Below are positions 1 through 8,092 of a DNA stretch of 17,887 nucleotides, one piece after another. Position numbers and translations under genes: made by a program. The DNA is from an uncultured Desulfovibrio sp. (GTDB lineage: Bacteria; Desulfobacterota; Desulfovibrionia; Desulfovibrionales; Desulfovibrionaceae). The stretch is taken from assembly GCA_900553145.1 (NCBI GenBank), contig USCL01000046.1, positions 1-17,887 of the forward strand, read 5' to 3'. Under the pieces are notes generated by a model. The model had not been told where the DNA came from, did not search any database, and saw only the letters and a program-made list of their open reading frames with translations. The first letter of the stretch is position 1, and each line of letters begins with the position of its first letter.

Positions 1-23
1 CCCCTTCCCCTCCCCGATTCTTC

Positions 24-1319
24 TTATTCTTCGCCGTCGAAAGCGAGGTTCGCGCCCATGACGGGGCCATAGTACATGGCGGCGTCGTCAAGGTCTTCCT
101 CAATGCGGAGAAGCTGGTTGTACTTGGCAAGGCGGTCGCTGCGGCAGAGCGAACCGGTCTTGATCTGGCCGGCGTTCACGCCCACGGCGAGGTCGGCGAT
201 GAAGCTGTCCTCGGTTTCGCCGGAACGGTGGGAAACGACCGTCGTGTAGGCGGATTCCTTGGCAAGCTGGATGGCGTCGAGGGTCTCGGTCAGAGTCCCG
301 ATCTGGTTCACCTTGATGAGGATCGAGTTGGCGACGCCCTCTTCGATGCCTTCGGCGAGGATGTCGGGGTTGGTCACGAACAGATCGTCGCCCACAAGCT
401 GGATGTTGTCGCCGAGGGTATCGGTCAGTTCACGCCAGCCGTCCCAGTCGTCTTCGGCGAGGCCGTCTTCAATGGAGATGAGCGGATACTTGGCGGTGAA
501 CTCCGCCAGCCATTCGATCATTTCCGGGCTGCTCAAGGCGCCCTTTTCGCCGATCATGTACTTGCCGTTCTTGTGGAACTCGGAAGCTGCGGCGTCAATG
601 GCGAGCACCACTTCGGAACCGGGGTTGTAGCCGGATTCCTCAATGGCCTTCAGGATGTAGCTGAACGCTTCGTCGTGGTTCTTGAGGTTGGGGGCGAAGC
701 CGCCCTCATCGCCCACGCTGGTGATGTGCCCGTCGGCTGCAAGGATGGTCTTCAGGGTGTGGAAGATTTCGGAGCCCATGCGCAGGCCGTCGGCAAAGGT
801 GTGCGCGCCGACGGGCATGATCATGAATTCCTGAATGTCCAAGTTGTTGGGGGCGTGAGCGCCGCCGTTGATGATGTTCATCATGGGAACGGGCAGTACC
901 TTGGCGTTGACGCCGCCGATGTACTGGTACAGCGGCAGGGCCAGCGATTCGGCGGCGGCGCGGGCCGTAGCGAGCGACACGCCGAGCATGGCGTTGGCGC
1001 CGAGGCGGGACTTGTTGTCCGTGCCGTCCAGATCCAGCATGGTGTTGTCCACCTGCACCTGACGCAGCGCGTCGAGGCCCACAACCGCTTCCGCAATCTC
1101 GGTGTTGACGTTTTCAACGGCCTTGCTGACGCCCTTGCCTTTATAACGAGCCTTGTCCCCGTCACGCAGTTCCAGCGCTTCACGGGTCCCCGTGGAAGCC
1201 CCGGACGGGACGGCGGCGCGGCCTACATGACCGGAATCAAGGGAAACTTCTACCTCTATCGTGGGGTTGCCGCGCGAATCAAGAATTTCGCGGGCCCAAA
1301 CCGAAGCGATCGTGCTCAT
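24..1319 (-). CDS. eno: Enolase (phosphopyruvate hydratase)
   Basis: Converts 2-phosphoglycerate to phosphoenolpyruvate in cytoplasmic glycolysis. The 431-residue product matches the usual bacterial length and begins MSTIASVWAREILDSRGNPT. The open frame extends 25 codons further upstream, but the start at 1317-1319 has a GGAG ribosome site about 9 bases before it and begins where family homology begins, so the longer form is rejected. Visible family motifs in order are the substrate-loop region SGAST, the NNLDIQEFMI segment, GDEGGFAP with the catalytic Glu, the metal ligands in AIDAAASEF, SIEDGL and GDDLF, the catalytic Lys in LIKVNQIGTLTET, and the signature SHRSGETED. It ends GQIKTGSLCRSDRLAKYNQLLRIEE, as normal enolases do. 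It is transcribed divergently from the binding-protein pair. Nothing is missing; very confident. Confidence 0.98.
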   Translation of the reverse strand: MSTIASVWAREILDSRGNPTIEVEVSLDSGHVGRAAVPSGASTGTREALELRDGDKARYKGKGVSKAVENVNTEIAEAVVGLDALRQVQVDNTMLDLDGTDNKSRLGANAMLGVSLATARAAAESLALPLYQYIGGVNAKVLPVPMMNIINGGAHAPNNLDIQEFMIMPVGAHTFADGLRMGSEIFHTLKTILAADGHITSVGDEGGFAPNLKNHDEAFSYILKAIEESGYNPGSEVVLAIDAAASEFHKNGKYMIGEKGALSSPEMIEWLAEFTAKYPLISIEDGLAEDDWDGWRELTDTLGDNIQLVGDDLFVTNPDILAEGIEEGVANSILIKVNQIGTLTETLDAIQLAKESAYTTVVSHRSGETEDSFIADLAVGVNAGQIKTGSLCRSDRLAKYNQLLRIEEDLDDAAMYYGPVMGANLAFDGEE

Positions 1320-1772
1320 GGTCCAGCTCTCCGTTCTGCCCCTGAACAGTGTGTGACCTTGGGGACAGGGGCAAGCCTCCCGGTCACGGAACATCTTTTT
1401 TCACATACCATCAAACGCGGGGCACTGCAATGAGCCGCAACTCCGGATCCCGCATCGTCTTGCCATCGCAACACATTTGCCACAAATCCCGCCGGGGGCG
1501 GGCACAAGAGACGCGCCATGGCGCTTTGTATGGGCCGCCCGCGCGCAAACGGGGGATGGCGGCAAAAAAACGGCGACCCAAAGCGGTGCAAGGCGGCCCC
1601 GATCGTTTCCCTGAGCGACGGGAGGAGCCCCCCGTTATCGTGCAGGCCCGGATTTCCCTTTCAGAACACATCGTCTTGAAACGTTTTTCTAAATCGTTTA
1701 CCGTCCGTTTTTTGGAGAAACCCCGGGAGGCCGTCCCGGAAACTGTGGTTCCGCGTATCCGAGGAGATGTCC
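1320..1772. other. Divergent intergenic region between eno and the BMP genes
   Basis: About 450 bases without a supportable gene; open frames here are GC-rich shadows without ribosome sites. It must hold the leader and promoter of eno (leftward) and of the binding-protein pair (rightward). A relatively AT-rich stretch around 1670-1720, including TTGAAA at about 1677, is the best place for the rightward promoter, but I see no convincing -35/-10 pair. No terminator, RNA gene or repeat was recognised. Confidence 0.5.
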
Positions 1773-2849
1773 ATGCGTATACTCATGCTCTTGATGGCCG
1801 CCCTGCTTATTGCGGCCGGGCTGGCCCCCGCGCCGGCTCAGGCCATAGGCAACAACAAAGAAATGAAGGTCGGCTTTATCTATATTTCCCCGATCGGCGA
1901 CGAAGGCTGGTCATACGCGCACGATCAAGCCCGTAAATTCCTGAGCACCCTGCCCGGCGTGACGACCTCCTACGTGGAAAGCGTACCCGAAGGCCACGAC
2001 GCCGAGCGCATCATCCAGAATATGGCCCGTAAGCAGTACGATGTCATTTTCGCAACCAGTTTCGGCTACATGGATTCCATGCTCAAAGTCGCCGGAGAGT
2101 TCCCGAAGTCCACGTTCATGCACTGCTCCGGCTACAAGACCGCGCCCAACATGAGCAACTATTTCGGCCGCATCTATCAGGCCCGTTACCTTACCGGCCT
2201 TGTGGCCGGCTCCATGACCGAAAGCGGCATCATCGGCTACGTGGCGGCCTTCCCGCTTCCCGAAGTCATCCGCGGCGTCAACGCCTTTACCCTCGGCGTG
2301 CGCGCCGTAAACCCCAAGGCCGAAGTCCAAGTGGTCTGGACCAGATCATGGTATGATCCCGCCACGGAAAAGAACACCGCCAAGAGCCTCATCAGCGGCG
2401 GCGCGGACGTCATCGCGCAGCATCAGGACTCAAGCGGGCCGCAGGAGGCCGCACAGGAACGAGGGGCCTACTCCATCGGCTACAATACCGACATGAGCCG
2501 GATTGCGCCCAAGGCCCACATGACTTCCGCCATATGGTCATGGGACACCGTCTATCAAAATGTCGTGGAGCAGGTCCGCGCCGGGACATGGGAAAACGGC
2601 TCCTTCTGGTATGGCATGGAAACCGGCGTGGTGGACATTGCCCCCTATGGCCCCATGGTCCCTCAAAAGGTGCGCGACTTGACCGACAAGGCCAAGGCCG
2701 ACATCAAAAGCGGCAAGTTCGTCGTCTTCACTGGCCCCGTCAAGGATCAGAAGGGCGTCGAGCGCATACCCTCGGGTACGGTTCCTTCCGACAAGGAGCT
2801 GCTCGGCATGGATTGGTTCGTTGAAGGCGTCGTCGGCACGCCCGAATAG
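1773..2849 (+). CDS. BMP-family periplasmic substrate-binding protein (first of tandem pair)
   Basis: A 358-residue exported protein of the BMP/PnrA-like family, the binding component of ABC importers often for nucleosides or purines. ATG 1773 is chosen over ATG 1767 because AGGAG at 1762-1766 touches the earlier codon but is 6 bases from the later one. Residues 1-24 form a signal peptide ending AQA with no lipobox Cys, so a soluble periplasmic protein is expected rather than a lipoprotein. Family features are the start of the mature domain (KVGFIYISPIGDEGWSY), the hinge motif YQARYLTGLVAG near 135-146, GVNAFTLGVRAVNP near 168-181, and ADVIAQHQDSSG near 211-222 in the ligand cleft. No ABC ATPase or BMP-type permease lies nearby, so the transporter must be encoded elsewhere. 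The substrate cannot be told from sequence. Confidence 0.9.
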   Translation: MRILMLLMAALLIAAGLAPAPAQAIGNNKEMKVGFIYISPIGDEGWSYAHDQARKFLSTLPGVTTSYVESVPEGHDAERIIQNMARKQYDVIFATSFGYMDSMLKVAGEFPKSTFMHCSGYKTAPNMSNYFGRIYQARYLTGLVAGSMTESGIIGYVAAFPLPEVIRGVNAFTLGVRAVNPKAEVQVVWTRSWYDPATEKNTAKSLISGGADVIAQHQDSSGPQEAAQERGAYSIGYNTDMSRIAPKAHMTSAIWSWDTVYQNVVEQVRAGTWENGSFWYGMETGVVDIAPYGPMVPQKVRDLTDKAKADIKSGKFVVFTGPVKDQKGVERIPSGTVPSDKELLGMDWFVEGVVGTPE

Positions 2850-2879
2850 CCAATGAGCCTTTAAAGAAGGAGCCTCGGA

Positions 2880-3986
2880 ATGGCAGGATTCCCGTTTATG
2901 AGACAAGCGGAGCCATTCCGGGGCTCCTTTCTGTTTGCCCTGCTGCTGGCGGTTCTCATCCTGCCGCAGCCCGTGCCCGCGGCAGCGAAACCCCGGCCCG
3001 CCATCGCCTTCGTCCATCTGCTCCTGCCTCCGGACGGCCAACGGCATTCGGCCCCGGCGGGCTGGATCGGCAGCCTCGATCGGGCACGCGATATCTTGGA
3101 ATCCCTGCACATCCCCACCATCGTGTCCGCCGTCCCTTCCGAGAACGCCGACGATCTGAACGAGCTTTCCGAGATGGACCCGGAAGTGCTGATCACGACG
3201 AGCCCCTTGCTCTACCCCGCAGCCTGCGACGTGGCGAAGCGGAGCCCCGATACCGTCTTCTTCGCCTGCACGGACGAAACCGTGCGCGACAACATGAGCG
3301 GCTTCCAAGCCCGCACCTACGAAGCGCACTACCTTGCGGGCCTGATCGCGGGCGCGCTTTCCGATGGCGGGGTCATCGGCTATCTGGCGAACGATCCCTA
3401 TCAATCAGAAGCCTCCCGCCTCCGCAACGCCAATGCGTTCACTCTGGGCGCGCAAAAGGCCAATGCGGCAATCCGGGTGCTGTACGCGCCCGGCAGCCAC
3501 CCCGACGAGGAGCTCAAAACGCTGATCGCCGCCGGGGCCGATATCGTTGACTTGGAGAAGGCGTCCCCTCCCCTTGTGGAGCGTCTGCGTGAACATTCGG
3601 TGCGCTATGTCGGCACGACGAACCGTGTCGCCGATCCCCTGTTCCTCGCCGCGCCGGAGTGGGAATGGAGCAACGCTTTCGGGGATCTGCTCACGCAGGT
3701 GCGTTTCGGCATCTGGAGGCCGCGCAACGTCTCTTACGGCATCAAAGAGGGCGTGGTACGGCTTTCCGCTTTTGGCCCGGGCGTGCCCGAAACCGTGCGG
3801 GCCCGTGTACGCGAAGCTGAAGGGGCCATCCGCAACGGCGCTTCCCCGTTCAAGGGCCCTGTCCGGGATACTTCGGGAACCCTGCGTATCGCGGAGGGTT
3901 CCGCCCCGGCTGACAAAACCCTCCGTTTCATGGATTGGCGCGTCCAAGGGCTGGAGCCTCTTCCGCTCACGCCGGACGGCCCGTAA
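2880..3986 (+). CDS. BMP-family periplasmic binding protein, divergent second copy
   Basis: A 368-residue paralogue of the preceding gene, 30 bases downstream, with AAGGAG 7 bases before the ATG, so almost certainly co-transcribed. The N-terminus has a hydrophobic export segment (about residues 16-37) preceded by Arg and ending PAAA. Shared landmarks with the first copy are YEAHYLAGLIAG, NANAFTLGAQKAN, AADIVDLE, then WEWSNAFGDLLTQVR, SYGIKEGVVRLSAFGP and FMDWRVQGLEP. The segment matching the first copy's QHQDSSGPQ reads LEKASPPL, losing polar residues likely to touch ligand, and the N-terminal half is more diverged. This suggests a tandem duplication with a changed ligand or a regulatory role. 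It could also be an accessory binding protein for the same unlinked transporter. The family call is secure, the function is not. Confidence 0.87.
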   Translation: MAGFPFMRQAEPFRGSFLFALLLAVLILPQPVPAAAKPRPAIAFVHLLLPPDGQRHSAPAGWIGSLDRARDILESLHIPTIVSAVPSENADDLNELSEMDPEVLITTSPLLYPAACDVAKRSPDTVFFACTDETVRDNMSGFQARTYEAHYLAGLIAGALSDGGVIGYLANDPYQSEASRLRNANAFTLGAQKANAAIRVLYAPGSHPDEELKTLIAAGADIVDLEKASPPLVERLREHSVRYVGTTNRVADPLFLAAPEWEWSNAFGDLLTQVRFGIWRPRNVSYGIKEGVVRLSAFGPGVPETVRARVREAEGAIRNGASPFKGPVRDTSGTLRIAEGSAPADKTLRFMDWRVQGLEPLPLTPDGP

Positions 3987-4012
3987 AAGCGAGTGCCTTG
4001 AGGAACGGGAAA

Positions 4013-4044
4013 GGGGCCTTCGCGAGGGCCCCCCGATCTTTTTT
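4013..4044 (+). terminator. Probable intrinsic terminator of the BMP pair
   Basis: GGGGCC at 4013-4018 pairs with GGCCCC at 4027-4032, with two further possible pairs leaving a CGCG loop. A run of six T follows at 4039-4044, after a short CCGATC spacer. It lies 27 bases past the stop of the second BMP gene. The spacer before the T-run is longer than ideal. Confidence 0.6.
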
Positions 4045-4342
4045 ACACGTTTGCCTCCTCCGCATCCTTTGCCGCAACATACGCTTGAGAAAACCCGCTT
4101 TCGACTTGCCGGCCCGCGTACAACGCCCCTCCTTTTTCTTCCAGCCGATAGGGGACGTGCGCCAATCCGGCGGGATAGCCCCCGTTTCCTTGCCAATCGG
4201 AAACAGGCGGGGAGGGAAAACGGACTGGGGGGAGAACATTTTTCCACGGTACGCCTCTCCCCCTTTTCTTTTCCCTTCGACATTTATGTTGTGATTTAGT
4301 TATTAATTTGACGATATAACGCGGCTCCTGTATGGCTACGCC
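4045..4342. other. Intergenic region with AT-rich putative promoter before the membrane protein gene
   Basis: About 300 bases with no credible gene. The last 60 bases become abruptly AT-rich. TATAAC at 4315-4320 is a good -10 candidate; TTGTGA at 4289-4294 would be a -35 only at a long 20-base spacing, and TTGACG at 4309-4314 overlaps the -10 so cannot serve with it. The promoter is therefore only suggested. Confidence 0.3.
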
Positions 4343-5740
4343 ATGAGTGACGAACTGGAAAATTCCGCAACGCTCCGGGCCCGGACGGCTTGCCTCAGAG
4401 AGCACAGGCTCCACTTCATCCTGTGCGCCGGGGCTTTTCTTGCCGGATCAGCCGGGAGCCCGCTGACGGTATCCTTTCTCAAAGCAAACTACCCGGCCCT
4501 GAACGACATCCTGCTTGCCGAAGGCCTTGCCATGCTTGGCATCATCGGCCTAGGCGGCCTGTTCCACTATCTGCTCCGCTGCCTCTCGCCCCGCCACAGC
4601 CGCCTCGGCAGATCCATCCTCTCCCAATATCCAGTGGAAAACGTCGATCCGAAGGCCGTTTTCCGTGAAATCGACGACGATATCCGCCAATACGGCAAAC
4701 GGTTCGGCGGGCTGTCCATCGGGGAAAAATGGGTTATTTTTCAAGAGGGCATGCTCATCTCCCGCATCCGGGGCATCTTTGCCGACGCCCTCGGGCCGGA
4801 GTGCGGGCACGGCGGGAAAGCCTATATCCTCTGCCTCGTGGATACCGACGACGCTGTGCTGGAAGCGCCCCTGCCATCCCGGAACGCGCTGGATGAAGCC
4901 CGCGCCTACTTGCTCAAATATGTGCCTGACGCCGTTTCCGGCGGATTCGACGCCATGTCCGGCTTCATGGACATGGACGCCGAGGGCAGGCGGGAAATCG
5001 ACCGCCGGGTGAAGGCGCGCCAAAACGCCGGGAAGCCCGTCTTCTTTTCCTATGCCGGGCCTGACGGCATCCCGACGTCGCTGGCCACGGAACGGGCCGT
5101 GGAGGAAGGCGTCGCCCGCATCAAGCCCGGTGACATGCTGGTTTTGACGCCCCTTTCACCGTTGTTCCTGCCTTCCGGCGAAGAGTGCCTGCATATCGCC
5201 TGCGAGCAGGACGCAGGGCGGACGGAAACCCTGCGCCTTTCCACGTACATACGGCGCGGCGACGACTACCTGCGTGCCTTCAGGGACGTGCCGAGGCGGG
5301 AAGCGGCGGGCCTCTTCCGGGATTACTTCGCACACCGTGCCGTCCCGGGCATTGCCGACTGGCATGTGCAGCCGTGGGAAAGCGATTGGCCCGAGGAGCG
5401 CCCGCTCCTGTTCGTGGACGGCAAGTGTTTCGAGAACACGTCCTTTGAAGATGTGGAAGCAGCGCTCGACGGCGTGGACGACGGTTCTTGCGGCTCCTTC
5501 CACCTGACGTTTCCCAGCGGATATGACGGCTACCTCTCGCTCAACGGCAAGGAAAGGAACGGGTATGCCGTGGAGGCCGCCTTGCCCGACGAAGACAGGT
5601 ACCTCAGGATCACGACCCCGCGCCGGGATCAGGTTCTGTTTTGGTTTTCAGCCTATTATGGGGAATCGAAACTTCCGTATATGGAAGAATGGAAAGACGT
5701 TACCAAAGAAGTGAGAAAACGGCGCGGTAAAGCCGGCTGA
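4343..5740 (+). CDS. Unrecognised 465-residue protein with two N-terminal membrane helices
   Basis: I do not recognise the family. Two hydrophobic segments (about residues 24-45 and 56-79) form a hairpin-like anchor. A roughly 385-residue soluble, probably cytoplasmic, region rich in acidic and aromatic residues follows. A stretch near 108-140 (REIDDDIRQYGKRF, then IGEKWVIFQEGMLISRIRGI) resembles the start of some two-helix membrane proteins of unknown function that I cannot name with confidence. The C-terminus is short-stranded and charged (KDVTKEVRKRRGK). No ribosome site is visible before ATG 4343; no better in-frame start exists nearby, so initiation may be weak or the leader short. The Sel1-repeat gene begins 39 bases downstream on the same strand and probably shares the transcript. 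No enzymatic motif is evident. Confidence 0.75.
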   Translation: MSDELENSATLRARTACLREHRLHFILCAGAFLAGSAGSPLTVSFLKANYPALNDILLAEGLAMLGIIGLGGLFHYLLRCLSPRHSRLGRSILSQYPVENVDPKAVFREIDDDIRQYGKRFGGLSIGEKWVIFQEGMLISRIRGIFADALGPECGHGGKAYILCLVDTDDAVLEAPLPSRNALDEARAYLLKYVPDAVSGGFDAMSGFMDMDAEGRREIDRRVKARQNAGKPVFFSYAGPDGIPTSLATERAVEEGVARIKPGDMLVLTPLSPLFLPSGEECLHIACEQDAGRTETLRLSTYIRRGDDYLRAFRDVPRREAAGLFRDYFAHRAVPGIADWHVQPWESDWPEERPLLFVDGKCFENTSFEDVEAALDGVDDGSCGSFHLTFPSGYDGYLSLNGKERNGYAVEAALPDEDRYLRITTPRRDQVLFWFSAYYGESKLPYMEEWKDVTKEVRKRRGKAG

Positions 5741-5779
5741 AGGCAATTCCCGGCTTAACGGCTCTGTGGGGACAGGATC

Positions 5780-7072
5780 ATGGGAAAGGTGTTTTCGGAC
5801 AAGACCGAAGAAGGCATCCGGCTGATATGGATGCAGTTCGATCCTGAAAAAACGGCCGAGGGCGTGCGGCTCCTGCGCGAATCGGCCGATGCGGGGGACC
5901 CGGACGCCTTCTGTTTCCTTGCCCGCACCTACATGGGCGGGCAGTACGTCTGGGAATATGCCGATCTGGAAACCGACGGCGGAAAAGCCGCGTCCATCCT
6001 CAAGGAAGGGATCCGCCGGGGCAGCGCCTGCGCCGTGCTCCTCGCCATGCGTTGCGGAGAACTCACGCCGTCCGTACGCAAGGCCATGCCCTTCGCCTCC
6101 ATGAAAGAAGCGCGGGACACCGTTCTCTCCAAGGCCGAAACGGGGCATCCGTTCTGCCAATACCTGATCGGCAACACGTACTATTTCGGGGACTGCTTCG
6201 AAATCGACGGCACCGATCCTCAAACGGCCTTCCGAAGCCAAGACGAACTGCGGGCGTATACGGCCCGGCAGGCCCTTCCGTGGCTTGAAAAAGCCCTCGC
6301 CGGCGGGCTCTCCGACGCGGCCAAGAACCTCTACAACCTGTTTTCCGGCTCGGAAGGTTTGCCCCGCGACCGGGGCAGGCAGAGGAGCATAGCCCTTCAA
6401 GGCGCATCGGCGGGAAACCCGTACTGGGAAGAATGGTGCGGGAAAATGTGCCATGAAGAACACGGCGGGGAAGCCGAAGCCCTCCGCTGGTTCCGGCAGG
6501 CCGCGTTCCACGGACAGGCCAGCAGCTGGTTCCACATAGGCCTCCGCTATGAGCGCGGCATCGGCGTGGGCAGGAATCTTGCCAAGGCCGCCGAAGCCTA
6601 CCGGAAGGGCGCGGAAAAAGGCTCATCCGACGCGCAGCAGGCCTTGGGCATCATGACCCTTTTCGGGCGTGGCGTGCCGCGGGATGCCGCCCGGGCCGCC
6701 TACTGGCTGCGCCTGGCCGCAGACGATGAAAACCCCCTTGCCTGCGGCGCATTGGGTTACTGCTATCTGCGCGGGCTTGGGGTCCAGCAGGATGACGGCG
6801 AAGCTTTCGTCTTGTTTTCCCGTTTTACCGAGGCGTACGACAGGGAAAAACCCGATGACGAAGGGCGGAGCCCCTACCCTGACGAGCTGGTGGGCATCGT
6901 CTGCAATGGGCTTGGGGAACTGTACGCCGACGGGCGCGGAGGCCCGGTGGATATCAAAGAAGGCATACAATTCTTTCAGGCCGCCGCCGAACTCGGCAGC
7001 GGCGAAGCCCGGCGCAACCTTGCCCGTTTCAGAAGGAACTGGTTCGGCAAATGGGTGAGGAACGATCCATAA
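5780..7072 (+). CDS. Sel1-like (TPR-type) repeat protein
   Basis: A 430-residue protein built from Sel1-like alpha-helical repeats, which serve as protein-protein interaction scaffolds. Clear repeats run from about residue 247: SSWFHIGLRYERGIGVG with AEAYRKGAEKG, then SDAQQALGIMTLFGRGV with AAYWLRLAADD, then PLACGALGYCYLRGLGV, and a last one, CNGLGELYADGRGG with IQFFQAAAELG. A weaker repeat is at the N-terminus (GVRLLRESADAGDPDAFCFLARTYMGG). No signal peptide or membrane segment is seen, so it should be cytoplasmic. The start has AGGA about 5 bases upstream. It follows the two-helix membrane protein by 39 bases, which suggests the pair acts together, perhaps as membrane anchor and scaffold. 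No specific function can be assigned. Confidence 0.88.
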   Translation: MGKVFSDKTEEGIRLIWMQFDPEKTAEGVRLLRESADAGDPDAFCFLARTYMGGQYVWEYADLETDGGKAASILKEGIRRGSACAVLLAMRCGELTPSVRKAMPFASMKEARDTVLSKAETGHPFCQYLIGNTYYFGDCFEIDGTDPQTAFRSQDELRAYTARQALPWLEKALAGGLSDAAKNLYNLFSGSEGLPRDRGRQRSIALQGASAGNPYWEEWCGKMCHEEHGGEAEALRWFRQAAFHGQASSWFHIGLRYERGIGVGRNLAKAAEAYRKGAEKGSSDAQQALGIMTLFGRGVPRDAARAAYWLRLAADDENPLACGALGYCYLRGLGVQQDDGEAFVLFSRFTEAYDREKPDDEGRSPYPDELVGIVCNGLGELYADGRGGPVDIKEGIQFFQAAAELGSGEARRNLARFRRNWFGKWVRNDP

Positions 7073-7337
7073 GGCAGGAACCCCGTACCCCACGGTACCA
7101 TACGCTATCCGGAAGGCGATTGCATCGGCGCCCCACTGCCCCGTGCCCGCGCTTCCCTCCTTCCCTTCGCTTCCCGGGCTGCCGTTTCCGTCCGTTTTTC
7201 CATCATCTTTTCATGAAGGAAGCTCCCGTATCGGAAACGGCAGCCTCATCAGCCCTCCCTGAGGCGCTATCGCAACACACCGCTTGGTTAGGGATAGGCA
7301 TTGTCTTTCGACGCCGCCCCGTCCGGAAGGGCCCCTT

Positions 7338-7550
7338 CTAGAGGATCTCCCAAGGGTGCCACCCGACTTTCCCGTCCCAGCCGAAATACGGCCTGCGCGT
7401 GGCGACAAGGCGCTGGTTGAAAAGCAACTGAATGGCCACCGGCGGCGTCGCAAGTTTCGACGCCCTGCGCTTCGCGCCGTCGAGCGTCCCTTCGTACTCG
7501 AAGAGCCTCCCATCACCCAAACGGATGATAAACAGGTGTTCTGACTTCAT
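7338..7550 (-). CDS. Small conserved-looking hypothetical protein, 70 residues
   Basis: Not a known family to me. It is called because the gene has the full set of signals. AGGAG sits 8 bases before the ATG at 7548-7550, and a promoter with TTGAAA, a 17-base spacer and TAGCAT lies 34 bases further upstream. The sequence looks like a folded small protein: an N-terminal strand pattern LFIIRLGDGRLFEYEG, a helix DGAKRRASKLA, another strand AIQLLFNQRLVATRR, and a Trp-containing tail GWDGKVGWHPWEIL. There is no signal peptide or Cys. It is convergent with the Sel1 gene and stands alone, and could be a recent horizontal acquisition or a phage-type orphan. No terminator was found after it. Confidence 0.7.
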   Translation of the reverse strand: MKSEHLFIIRLGDGRLFEYEGTLDGAKRRASKLATPPVAIQLLFNQRLVATRRPYFGWDGKVGWHPWEIL

Positions 7551-7583
7551 ATATAGGGCTCCTGTTAGTCTAATAAAGAAGCC

Positions 7584-7612
7584 ATGCTATGACAGAATAT
7601 ACGGTCTTTCAA
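7584..7612 (-). promoter_or_regulatory. Sigma70-type promoter of the 70-residue gene
   Basis: On the minus strand TTGAAA (7607-7612) and TAGCAT (7584-7589) are separated by exactly 17 bases. The start of transcription would fall near 7577, with AGGAG and ATG shortly after. The surrounding bases are AT-rich compared with the neighbourhood. Confidence 0.6.
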
Positions 7613-7661
7613 GGACGATGAGATGTTTCATGATTCAAGGTGGTTTCATTCTCATGATGAG

Positions 7662-7697
7662 AAGCGGCCCCGTTCTCCGCGTCTTTCCGGGCCGCTT
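7662..7697. repeat. Inverted repeat, 9-base arms with 18-base loop
   Basis: AAGCGGCCC at 7662-7670 is the exact complement of GGGCCGCTT at 7689-7697. Neither strand has a T-run after it, so it is not a standard intrinsic terminator. It could be an RNA hairpin in a leader or a protein-binding dyad. Confidence 0.5.
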
Positions 7698-7982
7698 TCC
7701 AATCCTCCCCTGCGGCTTGCCGCCTCCGGCGTTTCAGCCGTCCCGGTGCCGTGCATTGCCTCCTGCGCCCCCTTGCCCGGAGCGACGCCGTGCGCCGAAA
7801 TCCGGCGACCTGTTCTCCCCATAAGCACATGAACCATCCCATGCCCTGAGCCGCCCTGCATACACCCGCGCGTATGCCGGACGGCCCGTCCCTGCCTTCC
7901 GCCACCCTGACCTCAGGGGCACGGCAGGGTATACCGCCGATAAAGCCCGCCCCCTCTTCCGCATGGTCGGCCTTTCTTACGG

Positions 7983-8006
7983 ATTGTTCGTACAAACAAT
8001 ACAAAC
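7983..8006. promoter_or_regulatory. Possible operator: dyad plus short direct repeat
   Basis: ATTGTT (7983-7988) and AACAAT (7995-8000) form a perfect 6-base dyad with 6-base spacing. ACAAAC occurs twice (7992-7997, 8001-8006) with a 9-base period. This AT-rich island lies about 90 bases before the HD gene start, a plausible regulator site. It does not fit the 11-base period of a Pho box. Confidence 0.25.
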
Positions 8007-8092
8007 GTCACATCAAGGCCACCATTCCGCCACGAACGGCGTCTAGGTTCTCTCTTGCCTCATCCAGAAACGGATCAACAAGGAGAACCTCC

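Larger units (their letters stand above)
7613..8092. other. Gene-free region upstream of the HD-domain gene
   Basis: About 480 bases with no credible coding sequence; frames here lack ribosome sites and look like compositional noise. It contains a 9-base inverted repeat (7662-7697) and, near 7983-8006, a dyad and a short direct repeat listed separately. The transcript start for the HD hydrolase and phosphatase genes should lie here. I could not find a convincing -35/-10 pair. Confidence 0.4.

Noticed and set aside
1320..1394. 25-residue extension of enolase
   Set aside because: Enolases begin at MSTI-like sequence; GGAG precedes the internal ATG.
228..1433. A 401-residue plus-strand open frame opposite eno
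   Set aside because: It is antisense to a complete enolase with all catalytic residues, and its Val/Gly/His-rich composition is typical of the complement of a GC-rich gene.
1349..1936. Plus-strand frame of 195 residues entering the first BMP gene
   Set aside because: It overlaps the signal peptide of the BMP gene in another frame, with no homology or ribosome site.
7983..8006. Pho box upstream of the phosphatase operon
   Set aside because: The ACAAAC repeats have a 9-base period and do not match the 11-base spaced CTGTCAT-like units.
7874..8092. Extended N-terminus for the HD-domain protein
   Set aside because: AAGGAG and a perfect Tat signal begin at 8093; the upstream frame is low-quality and would bury the signal peptide.
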